This document shows, piece by piece, positions 34,401-42,445 of a DNA stretch of 64,000 nt. The stretch's first letter is position 1. The number at the start of each line of letters is the position of its first letter. Source of the stretch: JAGVPT01 sp963772165. GTDB lineage: Bacteria; Bacteroidota; Ignavibacteria; UBA10030; UBA8401. The notes beneath the pieces were generated by a model, which saw only the letters and a list, made by a program, of their open reading frames with translations, searched no databases and was not told the origin of the DNA. Where the stretch lies: positions 185,089-249,088 of the forward strand of contig CAVYWA010000021.1 of NCBI GenBank assembly GCA_963772165.1. Reading direction: 5' to 3'. A program made the translations under genes and the position numbers.

Positions 34401-36284
34401 TCGAGGGATACGCTGAAAGCGGGAAGTACTGGACTTCTGGTCTACCAACTTGTTCTCGGATCCGATGCGATGGAAAGCCAGGGGTTGAACACGGTCTACG
34501 CTACGGCTAAAGATACCGTCGGAACGGTGTTTGTTTCGGTTCCGTCGCAAAAGCAAATAACGGTTGAGCCTGGCGTTTTCACGGATAATGGGGTGATCAT
34601 CGGCAAAGTTTTCTACGACGATGACCGCAACGGATACCAGAGCGAAGGCGAGGTTGGAGTTAAAGGCGTGGAACTATGGATGGAGGAGGGAACTCGTATC
34701 GTAACGGGGGACGATGGAAAATTTTCGCTGCCTAATGTGAAACCCGGGCAGCACGTTTTGCGTGTCAACGAAAGATCGCTGCCTCCCAGAACCGAATTGA
34801 TCAAAGGCGGGCGCGATTTCGCGGGCGATGCCAGTTCCCGTTTTGTGCGCCTCACAGAAGGAGGAATTGCTCGGGCAAACTTTTTTGTCAAAAGAGTGCT
34901 GAAAGACAGCGTGAACCAAAAAGTCGGGAAGGTGAAAAAAGCCGCAGCAATGAGAACCAGTTCGCCCCGGGTTCTCTATTTACGCAACCTCGTCGATGCG
35001 AAGAATCAATCAAATACGGTAGAGTTCGGTGTCCACATAAATTATTCCGGAGCGACATGGCTGCAGCGAATTCAGGTTTTTGACGAGCTCCCCGACGGAT
35101 TCACGTATATCGATGGTTCCGCAACGTTTAATGGGAAAAAAGTCGTTCCGGCTGTTACAGGTCAAGAATTGACGTGGAACTTAGGACGGGGATCTTCTCT
35201 CTTTGAAGGAATGCTCCGCTACAGCGCCGACGTGGATCGCTCAGTTGCACAACAGACAGGCTTGGAGTCCCGGTCGTACGTCGAACTCATGAGTTCCGAC
35301 AGCGCAACGATTCACACCGATACGCTGAGGACATCAACCGTTGTCGAAAAAATTCCTTTTGTTGAAACATCTTTTCCAATCGAGAAGCTTGTCTTTAATC
35401 CCGGGGAATCTACGCTCCGAAAAGATGCTCTAAAAGTGTTCCAACCGATCATCAATATTATTAAGAAATATCATTTTGCAGATATCATCATCGTCGGTTA
35501 TCCCGATATCCCCGTTAAACAAAACACCTCAATGGCTACCTTGCAGAAGCTGTCCGAGGAGCGTGCAAATACAGCAGTCGATTTCTTATCGAGGAGGATC
35601 AAACTCGACTCGATACGAATTACCGCGTGCAGCGTCTTCCGTTGCGACTCAAGCAAGGATATTCTCTCTGTGTTGATGAAGAACAAGTCTGCAGGAAAAG
35701 TTCAACCCCGCCATTTGGAAGTTCGCGTACAAGATTATTTCGCGAATGGCCTCGTGGCGCGCGATACGGGATCCAGCCTTTCGCCAATTTCATTCATTAG
35801 GACAACGCCTCGTTCAGAAAAAGATTTCAGCGATTCATTGTATGTCGTGCCCGGTGATGAACTCGTCTTCAAGTATACGCTTTTCTCCAACCCTTCGGCT
35901 TCGGTCCTTGCAGCCAACATTATCGATTCTACGGCCCGAGGAATTTCCATCGGCAATGAATCACTGACATTGAACGAAATTCCAATCATCTCTGCGGCGC
36001 AATTCAACGGCGTCTTCTCGTCTTCCATTACGCCTTTCGTGAAAAAAGGGAAGAACGAACTGGAGTTCGAAGCAACGGTTCCGGCCGATGAAACGAACAG
36101 CCGGATCAACCATTCGCTGTACTACGAAAGGGTGAATACCTTCGGCGAAACTTCTGTCGAACGCTCCAATTCTGTGGTTCTTTATGTGAAAGGAATCAGC
36201 CTCTCGCTGTTCGAGAAAGCATTAAAGAACGAGAAGGAGCTTGCCGGATCGGGGGCAAGCCGGAAGACAACGAGCGCAAAATAA
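31494..36284 (+). CDS. Giant DUF11/SdrD-like/OmpA-like surface protein
   Basis: A 1596-residue protein at the end of the surface operon, starting 2 bp after the previous stop. The signal peptide is followed by SPAGTQISVQATGNYTY. Modules in order: DUF11 repeats; an invasin-like Ig domain (about 343-400, ISDSLGAAIPDGVPVTFST); carboxypeptidase-like/Cna-B-like folds (about 440-630); more DUF11 repeats (NLAVSAQPTASAGDTINYSI); an SdrD-type domain at about 1036 (GKVFYDDDRNGYQSEGE); and an OmpA-like domain at about 1290-1420 whose D and R ligands for peptidoglycan are present (GYPDI and LSEERANTAVDFL). About 170 residues follow the OmpA-like domain. It probably ties the assembly to the cell wall. Confidence 0.85.
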   Translation: MADMCRYKLLMNYFIRSYRNVALAVLGGLALAVSGSDFAYAQSPAGTQISVQATGNYTYKKKAFAVSSPVVTVSVGSLPNFDVHYSVSDSNVIFNDVVKVWLTFRNIGNAAADTVTIQSILPSSGLNIVSVSNGGIISGNTISWKEFSFTSAKQDSFLIQLKIDTTTAGQAVLPLGAVLSWQGKTVTAAQNLIVANFARLTLTNIPSAAFVGSGRTMSYQLQVANTGNVKSDSTILIDTISANGIFYHASITPSSVSANKQIVVWNLGTLSATTGVKNISLTVQTLPDLGPSQLKNDVNVHSSSVSTVSAAEIVTPIVPVRPASMSLSETQKYVWGTANRDSSGIIAVISDSLGAAIPDGVPVTFSTNLGFFDNGTKTITTLTSGGTAEVYLVSENVNNVIKTAVITVVAGVAQSGTITGSTSLIMYPGAVTGVVRASVNVGPNTQQVPYKGAVAEVFDNAQQIVGSDTTGSDGVFFIALNKETMMYTLKIFVIDQFGDTLSTSTGMSSDTLFNRKEVMILNTISGRLQYTTSNTPISVGGVTVYLNSLSSGSAGKPASMKPQRISAPLVTTRIQTTTTDALGRFKFQNLEPAIYQVSVDSTKFPDYSGGTTVYDTLNGTFTINLNILVRPNISLNLAVSAQPTASAGDTINYSIKYQNQGNVPHTSAVILDTLPRYTSFIASQRGLFKTVTFDTAQRIVRWTMDSLAVGVSDSVGLTAAVTRNIPDSTSIVNRSWFSSSQLAAQSSQTVTLVRSAPLITFENFVLQNKDSVVAGDSVQFEIWYRNAGTDSLRNVKIVDSIYNAGRSVLKYKLWTANGAGNDTTTVDSIAVWNIGSMPPGKIDSLILYMRTDYTLATGKKIQTTASIVQKGLSVESSSASVILKSNSQFSTFLQVVKSADKNIAEIGDVVTYQVAITNNSPGLMKELKIIDQLPHAFKYYAKSARYIGWPVEPQSLSNGTVLQWQLASASRDTLKAGSTGLLVYQLVLGSDAMESQGLNTVYATAKDTVGTVFVSVPSQKQITVEPGVFTDNGVIIGKVFYDDDRNGYQSEGEVGVKGVELWMEEGTRIVTGDDGKFSLPNVKPGQHVLRVNERSLPPRTELIKGGRDFAGDASSRFVRLTEGGIARANFFVKRVLKDSVNQKVGKVKKAAAMRTSSPRVLYLRNLVDAKNQSNTVEFGVHINYSGATWLQRIQVFDELPDGFTYIDGSATFNGKKVVPAVTGQELTWNLGRGSSLFEGMLRYSADVDRSVAQQTGLESRSYVELMSSDSATIHTDTLRTSTVVEKIPFVETSFPIEKLVFNPGESTLRKDALKVFQPIINIIKKYHFADIIIVGYPDIPVKQNTSMATLQKLSEERANTAVDFLSRRIKLDSIRITACSVFRCDSSKDILSVLMKNKSAGKVQPRHLEVRVQDYFANGLVARDTGSSLSPISFIRTTPRSEKDFSDSLYVVPGDELVFKYTLFSNPSASVLAANIIDSTARGISIGNESLTLNEIPIISAAQFNGVFSSSITPFVKKGKNELEFEATVPADETNSRINHSLYYERVNTFGETSVERSNSVVLYVKGISLSLFEKALKNEKELAGSGASRKTTSAK

Positions 36285-36347
36285 GCCGCGTATCGTTCGA
36301 GCATTATGTTCGCCAGAGAATAACCGCTCTTCGTTGCTTTTCATGTT

Positions 36348-36896
36348 TCATAATTTCCAGGCAGCGGCGAAGGTAAACCGCAACGCATCTTCGACAGGAA
36401 TCATCAGGAGCGAAGGTCTTTCAATGTTAAATTCGGTCAGGCTCAAGACGAAACTTCCCCGCACTTCTATTTTATCGGCTGTCCATTGCGAAGTAGCCAT
36501 CGCCACGATGTCCTTTGTGACGCCGTGAAACGTCAGTTTGCCCTCTACTTTGAGGCTGTCGCCGGCTTCCGTTATCGACGAGCTGACAAAAGACACTTCC
36601 GGATAGCTGATTGCATCGATCACTTCCATTGCGTGTGAATCACGGTTTGAATTGCCGCTGTCGAATGTCGTGACATCGACCGTTGCCGAAACCCTCACAA
36701 TCGCCTTCTTCACCGGGTCGACTTCCAGCTGGTACGTAGCATCTTTACTCGTCGCCTCGATTTCGTGAAGAGGGTGGACGATCCGGTACGTGATCGATGA
36801 TTCGTCCTTCAATAATTCAACTTGTTTGGTCTGTGCCCGGGTTATAGTATTGGAGATAAAAAAACACAAGGCAAGGACACTCAATTTTGTTGTCAT
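36348..36896 (-). CDS. YceI-family exported protein
   Basis: 182 residues: a signal peptide (VLALCFFISNTITRAQ) then the YceI lipocalin-like barrel (SSITYRIVHPLHEIEATSKD, RDSHAMEVIDAISYPEVSF, GKLTFHGVTKDI). YceI proteins bind isoprenoid lipids such as polyprenyl quinones in the periplasm. It is the last gene of a minus-strand trio with a b561-like membrane protein (10 bp away) and a Rieske protein, which fits a quinone-linked redox role. Confidence 0.88.
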   Translation of the reverse strand: MTTKLSVLALCFFISNTITRAQTKQVELLKDESSITYRIVHPLHEIEATSKDATYQLEVDPVKKAIVRVSATVDVTTFDSGNSNRDSHAMEVIDAISYPEVSFVSSSITEAGDSLKVEGKLTFHGVTKDIVAMATSQWTADKIEVRGSFVLSLTEFNIERPSLLMIPVEDALRFTFAAAWKL

Positions 36897-36906
36897 AGTT
36901 CTCCCG

Positions 36907-37677
36907 TTAGAAGGTTACGACGATCATCGAAGCGGCAAACGTTGCCGTTGTGAGATAGCCGGATATTTGATGAATATGTTCGCTTTCCATGGCTGAACGT
37001 GAGCGGCGCTGGATCATTCCCCCGAGAATCGGGGTAACAATCATTCCCGCGACATGGATCCATGCAAGAGTTTTGTGTATTGTTGTCGTACTGACTTCAT
37101 TACGACGAATCAAGGGAGGAGGAGAAAGAATTGCAAGCAGCCCTGTTGCCGAGTACGAAATAATCGTGGCGGTCACAGCGTACTGATGGTTGCGGCGGTA
37201 TTCGGGGTGCCCGTCAATGATCTGTTGGCCGAAATAGGCTGCGCTGAGCATTAAACCAAGAGTCACAAAACCTCCAATTTGGTGCGCTGTCAACATTGTT
37301 CGCCGCAGGCTAAGTTCACTTCTTCGCTCGTTGGGTGTTAGCGGCGGCTCCAAACCGATACCGCGAACGACTCCATCTTCACCCCACAGCCATTTTTCCA
37401 TAATGCTTAAATTATTCGGCATCAATCGTTGCTTTGGCGCCGTCGCGACAGAATCGAGCGGAAGAGGTTCTCCCGAATCGGCATATAATTGGTTCTCGAA
37501 ACTAATTTGTGGAGGGGTTTCTTGAGCCTGCTCTGATACTGCCGAATCGAGGGCAGGAGGACTTTCCGGATCGGTAAACAATTGGTTCCGAAGATCAACC
37601 TGCGAGGGGACTTCTTGCGCCCTCGCTGCCGAGGTGGCGAGCGTTGTCGCCACGACGATCAATAAGAAATGCTTCAT
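36907..37677 (-). CDS. Four-helix b561-like membrane protein
   Basis: 256 residues. After a signal peptide the first 90 residues hold two copies of a short acidic repeat (QVDLRNQLFTDPESPPALDS and QISFENQLYADSGEPLPLDS). The C-terminal half has four hydrophobic helices. Histidines lie in each (TAHQIGG, NHQYAV, IHKTLAWIH, EHIHQISGY), the arrangement expected of a cytochrome b561/ferric-reductase-like di-heme core. Family assignment rests on this pattern only. Placed between the Rieske and YceI genes, it could move electrons between quinone or heme and the Rieske protein. Confidence 0.6.
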   Translation of the reverse strand: MKHFLLIVVATTLATSAARAQEVPSQVDLRNQLFTDPESPPALDSAVSEQAQETPPQISFENQLYADSGEPLPLDSVATAPKQRLMPNNLSIMEKWLWGEDGVVRGIGLEPPLTPNERRSELSLRRTMLTAHQIGGFVTLGLMLSAAYFGQQIIDGHPEYRRNHQYAVTATIISYSATGLLAILSPPPLIRRNEVSTTTIHKTLAWIHVAGMIVTPILGGMIQRRSRSAMESEHIHQISGYLTTATFAASMIVVTF

Positions 37678-37743
37678 GGTGATTTTGTCTTTTTGTTGTG
37701 ATGGGTTTTTTAAAGAAAAGCTGGATTATTCTTATCGAGTAGA

Positions 37744-38160
37744 TTACGAATAGACTCTCAATGATGTGCCACTTAACGATGTATGGTACGTTGCCAGCGG
37801 ACTTGTTGCCGGGCCGTTGATCACCGAGCCGTTTGCCGAGAAACTTGAGCCATGATTCGGGCAATAGAAAGTGTTTGTGTTCAATACGTATTGAACGGTA
37901 CCGCCGGCATGGGTGCAAAGCTGGCTCAGCGCAACGTACGTTCCGTTCATGGTTCGCGCTACGATCACCCCTCCATTATAAATATATCCACCGTTTGTTT
38001 TAAGGGAGGCATTCGCAGAAGCCGTAAGATCAAGGGTGAAATCCACATTCGTCGGAGCTGTTATTGGACTATCCAGAGGTTTGCACGCGTTAAGACAATA
38101 ACTGCAGGCAACAGCGGCGGCGCCGAGGCCGAGCGTTGATAAAAATTCCTTTCTGTTCAT
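37744..38160 (-). CDS. Rieske 2Fe-2S lipoprotein
   Basis: 138 residues. The N-terminus has a twin-arginine-like start without the second Arg (NRKEFLSTLGLGAAAVA) and a lipobox-like LNAC (C26), so the protein is probably a membrane-anchored periplasmic lipoprotein. The cluster ligands are complete: CTHAGG supplies one Cys and one His, and CPNHGSSF supplies the others. Sequence around them resembles ubiquinol/plastoquinol oxidoreductase or arsenite-oxidase-type small Rieske subunits. It is the first gene of the Rieske/b561-like/YceI trio. No cytochrome bc partner lies nearby. Confidence 0.9.
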   Translation of the reverse strand: MNRKEFLSTLGLGAAAVACSYCLNACKPLDSPITAPTNVDFTLDLTASANASLKTNGGYIYNGGVIVARTMNGTYVALSQLCTHAGGTVQYVLNTNTFYCPNHGSSFSANGSVINGPATSPLATYHTSLSGTSLRVYS

Positions 38161-38583
38161 GGATCCTCATAGGATTTGTTATAGGATGGGGTAATTCCGC
38201 GCCTGGAGCACAGAAACGACAAACGCCAGCATAGCGTACGGCATGTGAAGGAATAGCACAAAAGCTATATGAAGGCACAAAGCTCTCGCTCGACATCATT
38301 CGAAATGAGAATTATCGTATCAATTCAGAATGATTCTGTGCTCCTCATATGATGGAAATGGGAAGGGCAACTCTTTATATGGAAAACAAATTGCTTGATT
38401 CTTGGTCGGCCTATCACGAAATTTACGCGGATGCCGTGTAATATTCGCAGTGCATCTTTGCGTTGTTTGTTAGACATTTGAGGTGTCTTATTTATTCCAT
38501 TGTTGCATCTTTTTTTATTGAAAAAGATTCCGCTTTCAGTTGCCCAAAACGGAATAGAGCGGTTATTTAAACTGTCTAATCTC
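38161..38583. other. Divergent intergenic region between Rieske and sigma-factor genes
   Basis: About 420 bases with promoters expected in both directions. Neither is unambiguous; a GACATTTG box at about 38474 might serve the sigma gene. The open frame of the sigma gene extends back to TTG 38500, but residues before about 38584 look non-coding. No RNA or repeat was recognised. Confidence 0.4.
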
Positions 38584-39150
38584 GTGGTCAAGAACCTGAA
38601 ATTTGAGTCGGACGAAGAGCTGCTGAAGTCCTCCCGTGTGGGCGACGTTGCGGCCTTTGGGGAATTGGTAAGGCGCTATGAATCGAAAGTCGCCGCCACG
38701 GTGATTGGCATGCTCGGAAAATGCGATGAGGCAGACGATATTGGACAAGAAACGTTCATACGGTTTTACCACGCATTGAAGAGCTTCCGCGGCGACTCCT
38801 CTCTCGGGACATATATCACCAGAATTGCGATGAACCTATCGTTGAATGAAATACGGCGCCGCGAACGCCATAGATTCTTTTTTAAAAGAATCGACACGGA
38901 GAAAGAAACGGAGGACCCTGCCGGCGAAAATGGAGGAGAACACTTTGAGCAAAAGGAAATCATTCGCCGGGCATTGGAGACGCTCAGCCCAAAATTCCTG
39001 GCTGTTGTTCATTTACGTCTCGTGGAGGGATATTCCACCGAAGAAACAGCCGAACTATTGAGCATTCCGGTTGGTACGGTGTTATCCCGATTGCAGCGGG
39101 CACAAAAAAAATTACAATCGGTTTTGAAGAACTACAGGAAGGATTTTTGA
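38584..39150 (+). CDS. ECF RNA polymerase sigma factor
   Basis: About 188 residues from GTG 38584, which is favoured because the sigma-2 region begins soon after (DEELLKSSRVGDVAAFGELV). Region 2 carries EADDIGQETFIRFYHALKSF, which binds core polymerase and the -10 element. Region 4 carries LSPKFLAVVHLRLVEGYSTE and IPVGTVLSRLQRAQKKL, which contacts the -35 element. A charged linker (residues about 100-130) separates them. The stop overlaps the start of the next gene (ATG 39150), the standard sigma/anti-sigma arrangement. Which stress it answers is unknown. Confidence 0.92.
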   Translation: MVKNLKFESDEELLKSSRVGDVAAFGELVRRYESKVAATVIGMLGKCDEADDIGQETFIRFYHALKSFRGDSSLGTYITRIAMNLSLNEIRRRERHRFFFKRIDTEKETEDPAGENGGEHFEQKEIIRRALETLSPKFLAVVHLRLVEGYSTEETAELLSIPVGTVLSRLQRAQKKLQSVLKNYRKDF

Positions 39151-39551
39151 TGGATAACAAACTCTACAATTTGCTGCTTCGTTCTTTTGACGCTCCGCTG
39201 GCCGAAAGCGAAGAGCGGCAGCTTGAAAATGCTCTCGCGTCCTCGGACGAACTTCGGACGGCACGAGATGAAATCGCTGCTCTGCGCTTTGGGCTTCAAG
39301 GCGTCAAAGAGGAAAAGTTCAAACCATTCTTTGCCGAACGGGTGGTCGAGCGCTTGAATAATCAACAGCTCTCCATGGACGAATACTTCGTTTCGGTCTT
39401 TCGCAATGTGGCGATCGGCGCTGCCGTCCTTGTCGTCATCTGCAGCGCATACAACATCAGCCGCGAAGATTCAATTACGCTCGACTCGGCATTCGGCATT
39501 CATCATCAAACGCTTGAACAAATTTTCGCCTTGGAGACGCCATTCGAATGA
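39150..39551 (+). CDS. Probable membrane anti-sigma factor
   Basis: 133 residues. The N-terminal 75 residues form a helical, charged segment of the kind that binds ECF sigma factors (LLRSFDAPLAESEERQLENA). One transmembrane helix follows at about 91-107 (VAIGAAVLVVICSAYNI), leaving a short periplasmic tail. Function is inferred mainly from translational overlap with the sigma factor upstream and with the next gene (ATGA). Confidence 0.75.
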   Translation: MDNKLYNLLLRSFDAPLAESEERQLENALASSDELRTARDEIAALRFGLQGVKEEKFKPFFAERVVERLNNQQLSMDEYFVSVFRNVAIGAAVLVVICSAYNISREDSITLDSAFGIHHQTLEQIFALETPFE

Positions 39552-40229
39552 TAACAAAATTTAAAGTGACGATCATCATCGTTGCAACGCTCGTTATCGG
39601 TATACTCCTCGGAGCCGTGGGAAGAGGAGTATTCCTGAAACGACACAACCAGAAGCTTGACTCCATAGAACTGTACTGAGTTCTTTTTATCCCGCGTCAA
39701 TGAAATAGTAGAACCCGATTCTTTACAGAAACCCAAAGTCCAAGAGATTGCAAAAATAACGGCGCAAAAAATTGAGATACTTTTCGACCGCCATCAGGCT
39801 GAGATGGGAGTCATTGTCGATTCAATGAAGCGCGATCTTTCCGCGGTCCTTCGCCCCGAGCAGCAACGGCGTTTGGAACATGAACTCACCTTTGCGCAGC
39901 CGGGCGACAGTTCACATGAGAAACTGGGAATATCGATGGCGTTTTCTTACGAGTATGCGGAGAGGTTGCAGAGGGAACTCGACCTGGACAGCGCTCAGAC
40001 TGAGAACCTGCTCCTTCTTATCCGCGTATCACATGATAGAATTATGAAGCAAGCCAAACCCGGGATGGAAAACTCTGATGCTGCCCGTAAACGGAGGGAA
40101 ACGTTCTTGGAGGAGACAAATAAGAAAATTGAAGCGCTCTTGAATGCGAAGCAAAAAGAGCAATTTCGGCAACTGCAGCACGAACGGGAACGATTCGTGG
40201 AACATGAACTGCGCGAAGAAGAAGATTAA
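39548..40229 (+). CDS. Membrane-anchored Spy/CpxP-like periplasmic protein (frameshifted)
   Basis: The gene starts at ATG 39548, overlapping the anti-sigma stop. The first 40 residues form a membrane anchor (VTIIIVATLVIGILLGAVG) and then hit a stop at 39679. From about 39668 the next frame continues sensibly (EFFLSRVNEIVEPDSLQKPK) through the helical region to 40229, with LRPEQQRRLEHEL and KRRETFLEETNKKIEALL resembling the LTxEQ helices of Spy/CpxP/heavy-metal-sensor proteins. One inserted base near 39668-39676 would explain the break. Such proteins often sit with ECF pairs as periplasmic sensors or chaperones. Confidence 0.65.
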
Positions 40230-40294
40230 GAGATCGTTGCTCTTTTGGAAGGATAGACAAACCATCGCGATGCCGGTCGGTCGGAGCGGCCGGC

Positions 40295-41164
40295 TCATGT
40301 AAGAAGTTGGATGAGCCCTTCGTTCTTTTCGAATTCCGCCTTTAATTCCTGCCCTACGTCAACTGAAGTTCGTCCGCTGAATGCAGGAGCGGCTGCTGTC
40401 AGTATTTTCCAGCATGCATCATCCTCAATCAAAAACCCTTGCGGTTGTTCGCCGATGCCGTGTCCCCATTGTTCACACAAGAGATCCGCATACCTTACGA
40501 CCGCCGTCAACAGAGGGTCGACTGTTGCCTCGCCGGCATCGTGATGACATTGCATGACCTCGACAAAATCAGGAGGAAGCGCCCACTTGCTGCCGAGATG
40601 GCCCCCGATTTCAGTGTGAGAGATTGCCAGTGTCTGCCGCTCAGCTTCGACATCGCGCATCGACAACTCTTTGATCATCTGTTCTATCACAGTCAGCGAA
40701 TCTGGAAAATACTGAATCAACACGAGCTTCCCCATATCGTGGAGAAGGCCCGCAGTGAATTCCTTATCGCCGGTTTTCAGTTTGAAATGGGAGGCGATAA
40801 CGCGTGACAGCGTTGCCGTTGAAATGGAATGCTTCCATAACGCTTCGAGGTTTCCCCATTGTTGCATATTGAGGAAGATCAGGCGCTGTTTCATGTGATA
40901 GGCGAGCAAAAGCCGGCTCGTCTCATCCAAGCCGACAAGAGCTATTGCACTGTTCACATTTTTTACATATCCCCGGATACCGTAATACGGCGCGTTTGCG
41001 GCGCGTAGAATATTCGTCGTAAGGGCCGGGTCGGATTCGATAAGCCGTGTGATCTTCACTGTCGAAACGTCGTCGCTGCTAAGGGCGGAAAGAATCTCCG
41101 TTATGACGGCGGGGAAGGGAACAATTTCGTTGATTTCGTCTATTTCGGAGCGGATGTCCCGCAT
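40295..41164 (-). CDS. HDOD-domain protein
   Basis: A 289-residue protein made almost wholly of one HDOD domain, related to HD phosphohydrolases but usually lacking their full catalytic set. Landmarks are IVPFPAVITEILSALSSDD, RLIESDPALTTNILRAANAP, WKHSISTATLSRVIA, FTAGLLHDMGKLVLIQYFP and ISHTEIGGHLGSKWALP. An HD pair (LLHDMGK) remains, so residual metal binding is possible. HDOD proteins act in signalling, motility and cell-cycle control through protein or nucleotide binding. No partner gene is adjacent. Confidence 0.9.
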   Translation of the reverse strand: MRDIRSEIDEINEIVPFPAVITEILSALSSDDVSTVKITRLIESDPALTTNILRAANAPYYGIRGYVKNVNSAIALVGLDETSRLLLAYHMKQRLIFLNMQQWGNLEALWKHSISTATLSRVIASHFKLKTGDKEFTAGLLHDMGKLVLIQYFPDSLTVIEQMIKELSMRDVEAERQTLAISHTEIGGHLGSKWALPPDFVEVMQCHHDAGEATVDPLLTAVVRYADLLCEQWGHGIGEQPQGFLIEDDACWKILTAAAPAFSGRTSVDVGQELKAEFEKNEGLIQLLT

Positions 41165-41611
41165 TGACTGATACTCGCGCTAAGATTCATGGGAAAAAAC
41201 AAGCTAAGAAATGAAGTGAGGAATTGCACGTTAACATTGTTCCTGTTTACTCGAACATCGTTGACAGCCATCCAAGTGATTTTAAAAACACAAAAGAACG
41301 TCCTTGCTGTTATCGGCTTGATCGGGCCTCATCTTCATTTGGCATTTTACACATCAATGATTTGACGGTATAAATGTAGGTGGAAGAGTGGGAAGAGTCA
41401 AGGGGAAAGGAGTGCGTTTCAGTTTCCGTCATTATGTCTTCCAGCCCGTATTGTTGACAATCCTGCAAAATAGTTACATATTTCGCCCGTCTTATGGCGG
41501 CTTAAGTATATGCACGGACTGTGTTGATAGAAATAATGGAATGCAAAGATTTTTTTCACTGAAAACTAGATATGCGCATTAGAATATTGGAAAGAGTACA
41601 GAGGAGAATTT
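41165..41611. other. Intergenic region upstream of deoC
   Basis: 447 bases between divergent genes. Two plus-strand promoter-like pairs are visible: TTTACA (41346-41351) with TATAAA (41369-41374), and the stronger TTGACA/CATATTTC at 41454-41484. A 64-codon open frame from 41388 has no convincing protein character. The deoC ribosome site AGAGGAGA ends five bases before its ATG. Confidence 0.5.
41454..41484 (+). promoter_or_regulatory. Promoter of deoC (TTGACA-17-CATATTTC)
   Basis: TTGACA at 41454-41459 and CATATTTC at 41477-41484, spaced by 17 bases. The spacer shares a striking stretch (ATCC, then GCAAAA, then TA) with the promoter at 48467-48497. Confidence 0.55.
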
Positions 41612-42331
41612 ATGCATCAGGAACTAAGTCTTAAATCTCTGGCAAAGATGATCGATCATTCGCTCCTGCATCCGACGATGACGGATGCGGAAATTGTACG
41701 AGGGTGCGAAATTGCCAAAAAATATGACGTTGCAACCGTGTGTATAAAGCCGTACGCGATTGATCTCTGCAAAAAAAATCTTTACGGAAGTCAGGTCGGC
41801 ATTTGCTCGGTCGTGACATTTCCCCACGGCAACAGCACGACGGCAATGAAGGTAAAAGAAACACAGGATGCACTTGAGCGTGGGGCGACTGAAATTGATA
41901 TGGTCGTCAACATTGGAAAAGTCTTAGGAGGGGATTGGGCGTATGTCTCGGATGAAATTAAACGAGTGAACGATACTGTAACATCGCAAAACGCCATTCT
42001 CAAGGTGATATTCGAAAACGATTATCTCTCCGACCGACATATCACAAAGCTGTGCGAACTATGCTCACTGCATTCAGTCGCTTTCGTAAAAACTTCTACC
42101 GGTTACGGATTTGTCAAACAGCCGAACGGAATGTACTCGTACAAAGGGGCAACCGACCATCACCTGACATTAATGAGAGAACACAGCTCTGAGGCTGTGC
42201 AAATAAAAGCCGCCGGGGGTGTCCGTACGCTGGATGATGTCCTTCGGGTTCGTTCGCTCGGTGTTACCCGTATCGGCGCAACTGCAACAATTGAAATACT
42301 GGAAGAAGCGAAAGCGAGAGGGATTGCATAA
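41612..42331 (+). CDS. deoC: Deoxyribose-phosphate aldolase
   Basis: A class I aldolase that splits 2-deoxyribose 5-phosphate into glyceraldehyde 3-phosphate and acetaldehyde in deoxynucleoside salvage. 239 residues, a normal length. The first barrel strand is MIDHSLLHPTMTDAEI; the DMVVNIG segment carries the catalytic aspartate; the Schiff-base lysine is in FVKTSTGYG; and the C-terminal KAAGGVRTLDD holds the second lysine. The active site is complete. Its own promoter and a strong ribosome site are upstream. The following gene (GH92) may be read through but is functionally unrelated. Confidence 0.96.
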   Translation: MHQELSLKSLAKMIDHSLLHPTMTDAEIVRGCEIAKKYDVATVCIKPYAIDLCKKNLYGSQVGICSVVTFPHGNSTTAMKVKETQDALERGATEIDMVVNIGKVLGGDWAYVSDEIKRVNDTVTSQNAILKVIFENDYLSDRHITKLCELCSLHSVAFVKTSTGYGFVKQPNGMYSYKGATDHHLTLMREHSSEAVQIKAAGGVRTLDDVLRVRSLGVTRIGATATIEILEEAKARGIA

Positions 42332-42445
42332 CAGAGTCCATTTGAATCACGACAATGGTACTTTGCCTGTGACGCTCCTGGCGCGAACTTTATACATGCG
42401 CGTCGCCATAACAGAAAACGGAATACTAATGAATGTGCCGCAATA

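Noticed and set aside
41388..41582. Small 64-codon open frame upstream of deoC
   Set aside because: It overlaps the deoC promoter, lacks a good start context and shows no recognisable features.
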